A stretch of DNA of 64,000 bases, taken from positions 22,369-86,368 of the IMG/VR virus record IMGVR_UViG_3300048121_000993; one strand, written 5' to 3'. The notes under the pieces were generated by a model. That model was given only the letters and a program-made list of their open reading frames with translations. It searched no databases and was not told the origin of the DNA. Both the position numbers and the translations under genes were made by a program. The stretch comes from a virus. Position 1 is the stretch's first letter. Each line of letters starts with the position of its first letter. Below, piece after piece: positions 56,146 to 64,000 of this stretch.

Positions 56146-58393
56146 TATTGAAAAAATTGTAATAACTGCTATCAATTTAGCAAAGAAATTAAAACACGAA
56201 TATGTAACTATTGAACATTTAGCAGCAGTTATTTTAGATGACCCACAAGTGCAAGCAATGTGTTTTGAAATAAATGCCGATTTTGAAACTTTGCAAATTG
56301 CATTAGTAGAGTACCTGGAAAAACATTGTAACGAATTAGTTAAGAATGATAACGAGGAACCAAATCCTTTTAAAACACAAATGCTTGAAAGAGTATTTAA
56401 TAGAGCATTAACACAAGCATTGTTTCAAGGTAAAAAACATCTTAATCAATTAGACTTAGTATTAAGTATATTAGGCGAAGAAAATAGTATAGCGGCACAG
56501 TACGCAGAGCAGATGGGTCTTAACAAAAACAAAGTTATAGGTTGGATGCAAGAAACACAAGCACTAGAAAATGAACAAATTTTTGGACCTTCAGATAGTT
56601 TGGGAGATCCTCGTAGACCTCAAGGTGCAATGACACCTAGAGATGTATTAGCACAGTTTTGTACTAACATGAATGAAGCATATGATGAGTATGATGACTT
56701 AATTGGTCGTAGACACGAATTAAAAGAATTAGTACAAGCAGTAGCACGAAAGAAAAAGTCTAATGCTATTTTAACAGGCGGAAGCGGTGTTGGTAAAACA
56801 GCAGTTGTACAAGGACTAGCAAAACTTATTGTAGAAGGACATGTTCCTGATATTATTAAAGATAAGGTTGTGTGGGAATTAGATATGACTAAATTAGTTG
56901 CCGGTACAAAATACAGAGGTGACTTTGAAGAACGCATGAAGCAATTAGGCGAAGCATTAATACAAGAGCCTAATATTATTTTGTTTGTAGATGAGATACA
57001 CACAATCATTGGTGCAGGTAGTACAAATGGTACTATGGATGCAGGTAATATGTTAAAGCCAGCATTAAGCAATGGTAAACTAAAAGTTATTGGCGCAACT
57101 ACAGATGAAGAGTATAGAAAAGTATTTGAAAAAGAAACAGCACTAGCACGTAGATTTACAAAAGTTGTTGTATCAGAACCTAACTTAATAGACGCAAAAG
57201 AAGTTGTTTATAACTCGCTAATATCATATGAAGCATTTCACGATGTTACTATTAGACCAGAAGCAGCAGATCTTTCAGTTGAATTAAGTAATCAATATAT
57301 CTTTAACAAGAAACTTCCAGATAAAGCATTTGATATTATTGATAGAGCATGTGCATTTAATAGAATATTACCACCCGAAGAACGCTTAGACATATTGGGC
57401 GAAGATGAAATTAAAGCAGAGGTGGCAAGACTAACTGGTATTCCAAAAGAACATTTAGGAAAAGCAGAAGACGAATCAACAAACAAAAAGCACTCAGAAG
57501 TTAGAGAGTTTTTAGAAAGCACAGTATTCGGTCAACAAGCGGCAATTGATTGCGTAGTTGACAGTATTACAGTTAGCATGGCAGGACTTAAAGATCCTAT
57601 TAAACCTATTGCAAGTTATTTGCTTACAGGTCCAACAGGTGTTGGTAAAACAGAACTTGCTAAACGTTTAGCACAGTCAATGAGCATGAAACTATGTAGA
57701 TACGATATGGCAGAATATCAAGAACGCCACACAGTATCAAAACTAATTGGTTCACCTCCAGGATATGTAGGACACGGTGATGGTAAAGCAGGTGATGGTT
57801 TACTTATTAACCAATTAGAAGATAATCCTAATTGTGTGTTATTATTGGACGAAGTAGAAAAAGCACACCCAGATTTAATGAGCGTATTGTTAAGTTTATT
57901 AGATGAAGGTACAATTACATCAAGTACAGGTAAAGTAGTAAGTGCCAAGAACGCTATTGTTATTATGACAAGTAACCTTGGAGCCAGAGACGCGGCAGTT
58001 AAAAGCATTGGCTTTAATGAAGAAACATATAATGCAAAAGCAGTAGACGATGCAGTAAACAATTACTTTGCACCAGAGTTCCGTAACAGACTAGATGGTG
58101 TTGTTAAGTTTAATGCACTAACAAGAAACGACATGAAGCGTATTGTTATTAAGTTCTTAGGTGAACTTGAAACATATGTAGAAGGCAGACACATTGTAAT
58201 TAATTGGGGTCCTGAACTATTAGCAATGCTAGAAGATAAAGGATACGACCCGGCAATGGGTGCAAGGCCACTTGCAAGGTTAATTAATGAAAGTGTTAAA
58301 CTTCCATTAGCAAAACACTTGCTAGATCACAACAAAGATTTTACATTGGATCTAGACTGGAAAAAAGACGCACTAACTATTAATGGAAAATAA
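56138..58393 (+). CDS. clpA: ClpA unfoldase
   Basis: 751 residues. N-domain (1-145) for ClpS binding, two AAA+ modules: Walker A GGSGVGKT (214-221) and GPTGVGKT (498-505), Walker B ILFVDE (281-286) and VLLLDE (567-572), pore loop PGYVGHG (about 541-547). There is no middle domain, so it is ClpA rather than ClpB. The loop SIGFNEET carries IGF (624-626), needed to dock on ClpP. With ClpS (35401) and ClpP (29162) it makes up an N-degron protease. Confidence 0.96.
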   Translation: MTDIEKIVITAINLAKKLKHEYVTIEHLAAVILDDPQVQAMCFEINADFETLQIALVEYLEKHCNELVKNDNEEPNPFKTQMLERVFNRALTQALFQGKKHLNQLDLVLSILGEENSIAAQYAEQMGLNKNKVIGWMQETQALENEQIFGPSDSLGDPRRPQGAMTPRDVLAQFCTNMNEAYDEYDDLIGRRHELKELVQAVARKKKSNAILTGGSGVGKTAVVQGLAKLIVEGHVPDIIKDKVVWELDMTKLVAGTKYRGDFEERMKQLGEALIQEPNIILFVDEIHTIIGAGSTNGTMDAGNMLKPALSNGKLKVIGATTDEEYRKVFEKETALARRFTKVVVSEPNLIDAKEVVYNSLISYEAFHDVTIRPEAADLSVELSNQYIFNKKLPDKAFDIIDRACAFNRILPPEERLDILGEDEIKAEVARLTGIPKEHLGKAEDESTNKKHSEVREFLESTVFGQQAAIDCVVDSITVSMAGLKDPIKPIASYLLTGPTGVGKTELAKRLAQSMSMKLCRYDMAEYQERHTVSKLIGSPPGYVGHGDGKAGDGLLINQLEDNPNCVLLLDEVEKAHPDLMSVLLSLLDEGTITSSTGKVVSAKNAIVIMTSNLGARDAAVKSIGFNEETYNAKAVDDAVNNYFAPEFRNRLDGVVKFNALTRNDMKRIVIKFLGELETYVEGRHIVINWGPELLAMLEDKGYDPAMGARPLARLINESVKLPLAKHLLDHNKDFTLDLDWKKDALTINGK

Positions 58394-58997
58394 TATAACA
58401 GTACTGCCTACAGAAACTGTATTTTATAGATACTTTGATACACGACTTAAAATAGTAAAAATACCACGCAACTTTCATTTTAAATACGATAAGTTTGATT
58501 CTCTAGCAAGACTACAATACAGAGTAGTAAAGGTGTATAGAAGCAAACATGAATATGATTGTAACTTATACACATCGAATACAGAAATTGTACAAGATGT
58601 ATTAAACAATTTTGAAGTAGAAGAAATAACTCAACCGTTAAATGAAACACATAGAGAACTACTACATAAGCGTGATAGAAAAGTAGTTATACGCAACAAG
58701 TTATGGTTTAACAGATACAAGCACAAAGTAACTGCATGGCATAATTGGGACAAGAATACAACCCGTGAAGAAAGTGTAAAAATGATTCAATGGGTATATG
58801 AACACTTTCCCAAAGGTGAGAATAGAATCGTATCCACCTCATATGGTTCCTACTTTGGAACAATTAATAGATTAGCACAACCACCCACTATATTCACAAA
58901 CAGTGAAGAAACTATGATGTTATACAAGTTAGCATACAGTGATATGCTTAGAATGACTATGGAAACTTGTATAACGCTTCAAGAATTGGATAATTGA
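58383..58997 (+). CDS. Hypothetical protein after clpA (204 aa)
   Basis: Overlaps clpA by 11 bases. Basic and Tyr/Trp-rich, with KLWFNRYKHKVTAWHNWDKN in the centre and a helical end. No motif recognised. Its position might hint at a Clp adaptor, but also just at operon packing. Confidence 0.7.
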   Translation: MENNITVLPTETVFYRYFDTRLKIVKIPRNFHFKYDKFDSLARLQYRVVKVYRSKHEYDCNLYTSNTEIVQDVLNNFEVEEITQPLNETHRELLHKRDRKVVIRNKLWFNRYKHKVTAWHNWDKNTTREESVKMIQWVYEHFPKGENRIVSTSYGSYFGTINRLAQPPTIFTNSEETMMLYKLAYSDMLRMTMETCITLQELDN

Positions 58998-59003
58998 TAA
59001 ATA
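58996..59003 (+). promoter_or_regulatory. T4-late-like box GATAAATA
   Basis: Directly after the preceding stop and 26 bases before a structural-type gene with AAAGGAG. Confidence 0.5.
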
Positions 59004-59028
59004 CTTGTAAGATTAAAGGAGATTATTA

Positions 59029-59400
59029 ATGGCTAGTTCTAACATAGTTCTAACAAATAAAAACGAACTTACATATACAAGTGACGCTGTAAAAGGCGAT
59101 GGTTACTATGGATTTGCTGACGGTTTACATACAATGAGTTTCCATGTAAGTAACTTTACTGGAAGAATTCACTTAGAAGCAACAATTGTAGAACAACCAA
59201 CAGAAAACGATTGGTTTCCTATTGATTTGGATAACTTAGCACCATATTTACAATATACTGCAGAAACTACTACCAAAGGTTCGACCTTTGAAGGTAACTT
59301 TGTTTATTTGCGTGTTAAAGTTGACAGATCATATTTAGGTGCAGGATCATATGATAAAGCACTGCATGGCGTTATTGACAAAGTCGTTGTGCTAATTTAA
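59029..59400 (+). CDS. Tail/appendage structural protein (123 aa)
   Basis: Beta-rich throughout (TYTSDAVKGDGYYGFADGLHTMSFHVSNFTGRIHLEATIV) and ending VIDKVVVLI. Precedes the fibre gene by 13 bases, suggesting a small adaptor or tip for the tail fibre. No enzymatic motif. Expected late expression. Confidence 0.7.
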   Translation: MASSNIVLTNKNELTYTSDAVKGDGYYGFADGLHTMSFHVSNFTGRIHLEATIVEQPTENDWFPIDLDNLAPYLQYTAETTTKGSTFEGNFVYLRVKVDRSYLGAGSYDKALHGVIDKVVVLI

Positions 59401-59413
59401 AGGAGAAATACAC

Positions 59414-61570
59414 TTGGCGATTCAAGCATTTAGTGGTGGTATTCAACAACTACCTACACCAGATTTTAATTTAACAACTACCATTGCTGATGGCGATCTT
59501 TTGGTATACAGAAGCGTTGATAAAGCATTTCACAACGAAACAAGTTCATTTACAACACTTGCACAAGTTAATCAACTAATTGCAAACATACAAAGTGGCG
59601 GTGGAGTAGATTTAAGTGGATATGTGTTATCAACAACATTGGCAGCCGAGATAGCAACACTCAACACTGCTATATCAGTTAAAGCAGATACTACTTATGT
59701 AGACGCCCAAATAGCAGCTATACCTAATACAGATTTAAGTAGTTATGTAACTACAGCTGCATTAAGCGGTGCATTAGTAAATTACGATACTTCTACTGAA
59801 GTTACGGGTAAAATTAATACTGCAATTGCAAATGCTACATTCTTTGATGGCGATTATAATAATCTTACTAACACACCAGTAATTCCAGATTTAACAGGAT
59901 ATGCGACACAAGCCTGGGTACAAAATCAAATAGCAACCACTGATATAAAAGATTTGTTAGATGTAACAAATTTATTAAATGGCGGTGGTGGAGCAACTAC
60001 ACTAGGTGCTTTAACTGATGTAAGTACAACTGCTCCAACAACAGGACAAGTTTTAAAATATAATGGTACAGTATGGGCACCAGCGTCAGACAATACATCA
60101 GGTGCCGGTGGAAGTAATGCAGATACATTAGACAGTCAAGACGGTACATATTATTTAGACTATAATAACTTTACTAATACTCCAAGCATTCCAACACCAT
60201 TTAGTGGTGACTATGACGACTTAACAAACAAGCCAACATTATTTGATGGACAGTTTAGTTCACTAACTAGCACACCAACTACACTAGCAGGTTATGGAAT
60301 TACAGATGGCGGCAGTGGCGTTTGGGCAGATATTACTGGCAAACCAACTACAATAGCAGGCTTTGGTATTACTGATGCGTTTGACGGTGACTATACAAAC
60401 TTAACAAACAAACCAACTATACCAGTAGATGTAAGTGATTTAACTGATACAACTAATTTATTAACTGGTGCAGCTTATACAGATGCTAGTGTTGATACAC
60501 ATCTTAACAGAAGTTCAGCAGCAACTAACCAAGTATTAAGTTGGGATGGCACAGATTATGCATGGGTTAACAATTCAGGAGGGGGCGGTGGCGCTACTTC
60601 TTTGGGTGGATTATCTGATGTATCAAGTACTGCTCCTTCAAACGGTCAAGTACTTAAATGGGATAGTGCAAATTCAACTTGGGCACCAGCATTAGATGCC
60701 ACTTCAGGAATTGGCGGTAGTAGTTATGCAACAGAAGCCTATGTAGATCAGAAACTATTAGAGCGTGGCGATCACTTTAGTGGCGATTATAACGATTTAA
60801 CAAACACACCTGTATTGTTCTCAGGTGATTATGCAGACTTACTTAATAAGCCTGCAGGTAATTCAGATCTAAGTTTACAAATTGTAGGAACAGATTTAAA
60901 ACTTTTAAATATTGAACCAGATCCTGATACAGTAATTAGTACAGTAAGTTTAGCATCATTAGGTAGTGCTATAGCATCTAGTATTGACTATACAGACTTA
61001 GCAAACAAGCCTAATTTATTCAGTGGTGATTATAACGACTTAGTAAATAGACCAAATCTATTCTCAGGTAGTTACACAGACTTATCAAATAAACCTTATA
61101 TTCCAAGTATTGCAGGATTGGCATCAACCTCATATGTTGATTCAAAAGTAATAGAACCTAATGTAATCAGAGAAGTAAGAGTATCTAATGTAGTATTAGC
61201 AACACATGATAATTATGTTATGTCAATTACTACAACAGATGCTACACCAACAGAAGCATTATTAACTACCGGAAATAGAATAGTAATAGACAACAATAGT
61301 ACAGTTATGTACAATGTACACATAATTGGTGCAGACGGCACTGACAATTATGGTATTAAATTACAAGGTATTATTGATAAAACTAGTGGAACATTAACAT
61401 TAATCGGCACTCCAAGTAGAGAAACCCTAGCAGATACTACAAGTGATACTTGGTCTGGTAGTGTTTCAGCAGATACTGTTAACAGTAGTTTAAAGATTTC
61501 TGTCACAGGCGAAGCGGCAAAAACAGTAAATTGGACTATTTTTGTTGAACAAAACGCCGTAAAAAGATAG
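59414..61570 (+). CDS. Tail-fibre-like protein with repeats (718 aa)
   Basis: TTG start after AGGAG. The protein carries at least eight copies of a motif like F(S/D)G(D)Y-DLTNKP and Gly-rich turns; SYVDSKV and the terminal DTWSGSVSADTVNSSLKISV look like fibre ends. DLTNKP repeats are typical of phage tail fibres, where they build beta-helical shafts. Host range is likely set here or in the neighbours. Repeats also make the gene prone to recombination. Confidence 0.82.
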   Translation: MAIQAFSGGIQQLPTPDFNLTTTIADGDLLVYRSVDKAFHNETSSFTTLAQVNQLIANIQSGGGVDLSGYVLSTTLAAEIATLNTAISVKADTTYVDAQIAAIPNTDLSSYVTTAALSGALVNYDTSTEVTGKINTAIANATFFDGDYNNLTNTPVIPDLTGYATQAWVQNQIATTDIKDLLDVTNLLNGGGGATTLGALTDVSTTAPTTGQVLKYNGTVWAPASDNTSGAGGSNADTLDSQDGTYYLDYNNFTNTPSIPTPFSGDYDDLTNKPTLFDGQFSSLTSTPTTLAGYGITDGGSGVWADITGKPTTIAGFGITDAFDGDYTNLTNKPTIPVDVSDLTDTTNLLTGAAYTDASVDTHLNRSSAATNQVLSWDGTDYAWVNNSGGGGGATSLGGLSDVSSTAPSNGQVLKWDSANSTWAPALDATSGIGGSSYATEAYVDQKLLERGDHFSGDYNDLTNTPVLFSGDYADLLNKPAGNSDLSLQIVGTDLKLLNIEPDPDTVISTVSLASLGSAIASSIDYTDLANKPNLFSGDYNDLVNRPNLFSGSYTDLSNKPYIPSIAGLASTSYVDSKVIEPNVIREVRVSNVVLATHDNYVMSITTTDATPTEALLTTGNRIVIDNNSTVMYNVHIIGADGTDNYGIKLQGIIDKTSGTLTLIGTPSRETLADTTSDTWSGSVSADTVNSSLKISVTGEAAKTVNWTIFVEQNAVKR

Positions 61571-61576
61571 AAATTA

Positions 61577-61584
61577 GATAAATA
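61577..61584 (+). promoter_or_regulatory. T4-late-like box GATAAATA
   Basis: Lies six bases after the fibre stop and about 55 bases before the next gene. Confidence 0.5.
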
Positions 61585-61639
61585 AAAGTAGTGCAACAGC
61601 ACAGAACTTTAAAAATAAACATTATTAGGAGAATATATA

Positions 61640-61945
61640 ATGGCAACAAGAAATCCAGCAAATGTAATTGAATTTGGTAAATTCAACTATGGCGCAACAA
61701 TGACAGACTTCGTAATCACTGCAGCAGCAGATGTATCAGGTGAAGTTAACCCAGGTGAAGAAATGGAAGCAATTCTAGAAGCAGTAGCTCAAAAAGGTAC
61801 AGTTATCGGTCTTAGCAACCACTCAACTGGTGGTACAGTATTTACTGTAGTAGTTGAAGGCTCAGCTTGGGCTGACGCAGCTGAACTACAAACTGCACTA
61901 CAGGCATTATCACTTGCAACAGCAGGCGCAATGACAGTAGCATAA
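61640..61945 (+). CDS. Abundantly expressed small virion-type protein (101 aa)
   Basis: AGGAG and a late-type box precede the ATG; a terminator follows, so it is monocistronic. The protein is Ala/Gly/Val-rich (VIEFGKFNYGATMTDFVITAAADVSGEVNPGEEME). Codons with C or T in AAC, ATC, GCT are frequent compared with neighbours, as in the ferritin-like gene, hinting at high expression. A decoration or tail-related protein is possible; unknown. Confidence 0.75.
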   Translation: MATRNPANVIEFGKFNYGATMTDFVITAAADVSGEVNPGEEMEAILEAVAQKGTVIGLSNHSTGGTVFTVVVEGSAWADAAELQTALQALSLATAGAMTVA

Positions 61946-61966
61946 GTTACAGTTAAGTAATTAAAG

Positions 61967-62001
61967 AAAACCCAGTCTTAGAAATAGGATTGGGTTTTTT
62001 T
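61967..62001 (+). terminator. Rho-independent terminator
   Basis: AAAACCCAGTCTT pairs with AGGATTGGGTTTT (two G-T pairs), six-base loop, then a T-run. Confidence 0.9.
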
Positions 62002-62022
62002 GTGACTAGTAATTCTAAATTG

Positions 62023-62030
62023 GATAAATA
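62023..62030 (+). promoter_or_regulatory. T4-late-like box GATAAATA
   Basis: 25 bases before the ATG at 62055, after the terminator; no TTGACA/TATAAT pair is seen. Confidence 0.5.
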
Positions 62031-62054
62031 CAATTATACAAGGAGATACAAATA

Positions 62055-62408
62055 ATGGCAAACACAGATTTAAATAATGACGGTAAAATATCAAAACTGG
62101 AAGCATTTCCATATTGGTTTGATAAATTACGTTTATTCCCTCGTGCATTTATTAGTATGTACATTTATTTACTATATCAAGTAACAGAATGGTTTATGGC
62201 TTTACCAGATCCAAGCATGCCACAAGCAGGACTGGTTAGTGTTGTAGTTGGAGCAGGCGCGGCATGGTTTGGTCTTTATGTAAACAGTACAAGTGAAAAC
62301 GATCAAAAGATTGTAGTACAAACAGATACTTCCACTTCGGGAACTCGAGCTAGTTATAGCGGTTCAGCAAGTGCAGAAGCAGATTATTCTAAAAAGAGCA
62401 AATACTAA
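62055..62408 (+). CDS. Membrane protein with EF-hand-like motif (117 aa)
   Basis: Residues 4-16, TDLNNDGKISKLE, fit a Ca-binding EF-hand loop (D.N.DG.I...E). Two hydrophobic segments follow (about 32-52 and 58-78). The Ser/Thr-rich tail is exposed. Calcium control of a membrane or holin-like protein is a possibility; unknown. AAGGAG upstream. Confidence 0.72.
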   Translation: MANTDLNNDGKISKLEAFPYWFDKLRLFPRAFISMYIYLLYQVTEWFMALPDPSMPQAGLVSVVVGAGAAWFGLYVNSTSENDQKIVVQTDTSTSGTRASYSGSASAEADYSKKSKY

Positions 62409-62963
62409 ATGTATCAACATCATGTAATATTAAAAACTACAGAAGCACTAGATAGTGAAACTGCATTAGATTGGTTGGGAACTTGTAAACGTTTTGGACC
62501 AGAAGGAGTTGTATTTTCATATCAACATGGTGCTAACGAAGTTGCAATGGAATACGGAATAGACGAAGGTTGTCCGGAATTTCCAAACACATACACAGTT
62601 CCGTTAATAAGAGATTTAACACAAGAAGAAGCAGCAATTGTTGTTGCTGCATGGGATTATAAATTTATTCCAGACTTTAATATTGAAATTTCTAACCAAT
62701 ACGATACAATGCAGGATGTAGAACTTGAGATAGATCCAGAAGTAATGGAATCAGCTACATTAGACTTAAACAAATGGCATCACAATAGATGGCGTGATGA
62801 GATGCTTAAAGAAGGATGGCATTATGGATTGTATTTTAGCGAAAGTAAAAAATCACACCCAGCATTAAGAGATTGGGATTCATTACCAGAGAGTCACAGA
62901 CGAAGTCCACAGTTTGATAACAAAGAAATCTTTGAATGGCTTCGTAAAAACGGCGTAGCCTAA
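62409..62963 (+). CDS. RyR-domain-like protein (184 aa)
   Basis: The C-terminal segment KWHHNRWRDEMLKEGWHYGLYFSESKKSHPALRDWDSLPESHR follows the RyR repeat pattern (H..W...K..GW.YG.....K.HP.L..W..LP..). RyR-like domains are known in some phage and bacterial proteins and may bind nucleotide-type ligands. The first 115 residues are not recognised. Starts directly after the previous stop. Confidence 0.6.
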   Translation: MYQHHVILKTTEALDSETALDWLGTCKRFGPEGVVFSYQHGANEVAMEYGIDEGCPEFPNTYTVPLIRDLTQEEAAIVVAAWDYKFIPDFNIEISNQYDTMQDVELEIDPEVMESATLDLNKWHHNRWRDEMLKEGWHYGLYFSESKKSHPALRDWDSLPESHRRSPQFDNKEIFEWLRKNGVA

Positions 62964-62964
62964 A

Positions 62965-63876
62965 ATGATTGAAAACAATATGTTGCTTGTGCTAACTCAC
63001 GACAACAAAATAAAAACCTCACAAACACAATATTTAATTAAGAATAATGTTACACTATTCTTAGAATGGCGTTGTGAAGTTTTTGATCACACAAAAACAA
63101 TAACATCACAATTAGGAACAACTGGATATACTGCATGTGGCAATAAGTCACGCACATGTGATGTGGCAATATGTGCATGTCCTACTGACATAAACTTACC
63201 AAAAGCAATTAACAAAGATACACTTGTTAATTTTAGAGAATTAGTGTCTAATATTACAAAATATTCTATAATCGAAGATTACAATGTTGACACAGACGGA
63301 GATATTATTGCATGTGGTGTATATGGATTATTACAAAATAATCGTTTTGTAGTTGATTGGAATTTATTAAGAAGATGTAATTTTAGTTGTACATATTGTG
63401 CACCAGACATACACGACCTAGACAGTGGGTTTCCTTCGTTAATACAATACAAAAAAGAATTTGAAGAAATAGAAGTTCCACCTGGCAGAGAAATACATTT
63501 TAACCTCAATGGCGGCGAACCAACCTTACATCCTAATATTTTAGATATCGTAAAAATGTGTAAAAAAAGAGGTACTGTTGAATTATTATCTAATGGAACA
63601 GCATCCATAAAATTATACAATGAATTATTAGAACATACTAAAATTAATATAAGTTTGCATCATGAATTAATAAATGAAAAACATATGCAGAAGTTTATTG
63701 ATATTGCACTACTTGGTAAGGGACAATTAGTGTTTAAATACTTTAATACATTTGATGAAGAAAAATTTAAAAAATATCTTAATATATTAGAACAATTTGA
63801 AAATGTATCTATTATATCCAACAAGCGTCTTATACTTAGAGGACAACGAAATAAAGAAAAAACTTGGGCAACTTAA
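62965..63876 (+). CDS. Radical SAM protein 4
   Basis: 303 residues. Cluster site CNFSCTYC (Cys138, Cys142, Cys145), then NGGEPTLHP and LLSNGT. Before the core, the N-terminal 130 residues hold five further cysteines (37, 58, 65, 70, 72), suggesting an extra metal site. No C-terminal SPASM. The substrate is unknown. It follows the RyR-like gene by one base. Confidence 0.88.
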   Translation: MIENNMLLVLTHDNKIKTSQTQYLIKNNVTLFLEWRCEVFDHTKTITSQLGTTGYTACGNKSRTCDVAICACPTDINLPKAINKDTLVNFRELVSNITKYSIIEDYNVDTDGDIIACGVYGLLQNNRFVVDWNLLRRCNFSCTYCAPDIHDLDSGFPSLIQYKKEFEEIEVPPGREIHFNLNGGEPTLHPNILDIVKMCKKRGTVELLSNGTASIKLYNELLEHTKINISLHHELINEKHMQKFIDIALLGKGQLVFKYFNTFDEEKFKKYLNILEQFENVSIISNKRLILRGQRNKEKTWAT

Positions 63877-63879
63877 CGG

Positions 63880-63908
63880 TTGACATAACCAACCAATCTT
63901 GCTATAAT
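63880..63908 (+). promoter_or_regulatory. Sigma70-like promoter
   Basis: TTGACA (63880-63885), 17-base spacer, TATAAT (63903-63908). The spacer has AACCAATCTT, a partial match to the dyad of the repeated cassette. Confidence 0.85.
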
Positions 63909-63938
63909 ATACACATAACTTAATTTATAGAGGTACTT

Positions 63939-64000
63939 ATGGTAGGCAAGGTAGGCTTTGCGTGTAAATATTTACACCACGATCAGACACAAAAAAAGAA
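63939..64000 (+). CDS. 3'-truncated gene, possible UV-damage endonuclease (UvsE-like)
   Basis: ATG at 63939 with AGAGG upstream and the promoter at 63880; only 20 codons are in the window. The start MVGKVGFACKYLHHDQTQKK is like the first strand of UvdE/UvsE TIM-barrel endonucleases (..GFAC..), but so few residues allow only a weak call. Confidence 0.45.
   Translation, partial: MVGKVGFACKYLHHDQTQKK

Noticed and set aside
1-64000. Prophage integration marks (integrase, attachment sites, insertion sequences)
   Set aside because: No integrase, transposase, flanking direct repeats or host chromosomal genes are recognised; Clp, IF-3, bS21 and IscU lie inside phage operons with phage-like packing.

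Overview
The window looks like part of a large, AT-rich, T4-like marine myovirus genome. Almost every gene is on the + strand, genes are packed with ATGA or TAATG overlaps, and phage hallmarks are present: a PAAR spike tip, tail-fibre-like proteins with Asp-Tyr-x-Asp-Leu-Thr-Asn-Lys-Pro repeats, a GH19 endolysin with a small putative holin, an overlapping spanin-like pair, class I ribonucleotide reductase, PhoH, an ATP-dependent DNA ligase and 11 tRNA genes. Two features point to an alphaproteobacterial host, plausibly SAR11/Pelagibacter: a circularly permuted, two-piece tmRNA gene, and a ROSE-like RNA thermometer in front of hsp20. The host assignment is inference.

Layout. 1-6.2 kb: virion-type and unknown small genes, a SpeD-like AdoMet decarboxylase, an SGNH hydrolase and a PD-(D/E)XK nuclease. 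6.3-12.4 kb: nrdA, nrdB, glutaredoxin, PAAR protein and a structural protein. 12.4-24.4 kb: an accessory island with four tRNAs, a glutamine-amidotransferase-like protein, a ferritin-like diiron protein, a minimal SET protein, a radical SAM enzyme with a separately encoded SPASM-like partner, ferredoxin-NADP reductase, a 2OG-Fe(II)-oxygenase-like protein and several paralogous families of unknown function. 24.4-28.3 kb: short genes driven by a repeated promoter cassette, DNA ligase and a small (p)ppGpp-hydrolase-like HD protein. 28.3-37.8 kb: ClpP, a kinase, a nuclease, ClpX, IF-3, bS21, Hsp20, ClpS, a second amidotransferase-like protein, a cytidylyltransferase and GMP reductase. 37.8-43.4 kb: a candidate structured RNA, tiny DUF1127-type genes, a degenerate DNA ligase, a minus-strand lipase/MscS-like pair, peroxiredoxin, IscU, tmRNA and an outer-membrane-like beta-barrel protein. 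43.4-47 kb: seven tRNAs and small genes. 47-53.5 kb: lysis genes, two twitch-type radical SAM proteins, a HAD phosphatase and PhoH. 53.5-64 kb: structural genes, spanins, a J-domain protein, ClpA, tail-fibre genes, an EF-hand membrane protein, a RyR-like protein and a fourth radical SAM protein.

How the genes may work together. The most striking set is a nearly complete protein quality-control system: ClpP, ClpX, ClpA (both unfoldases keep an IGF loop for ClpP binding), ClpS, tmRNA, a J-domain protein and a thermometer-controlled Hsp20, with IF-3 and bS21 in the same operon as ClpX. This suggests the phage supplies its own ribosome-rescue, tag-and-degrade and N-degron route. A second theme is iron-sulfur and redox chemistry: four radical SAM proteins, IscU, ferredoxin-NADP reductase, ferritin-like protein, peroxiredoxin and glutaredoxin.

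Regulation visible in the DNA falls into three classes: sigma70-like TTGACA-17-TATAAT promoters; a sub-class in which the 17-bp spacer carries the dyad AAGACATCTT; and a recurrent (C/G/T)ATAAATA box upstream of structural and other late-type genes, matching the T4 late-promoter consensus. No CRISPR array, transposase, integrase or attachment site was recognised.
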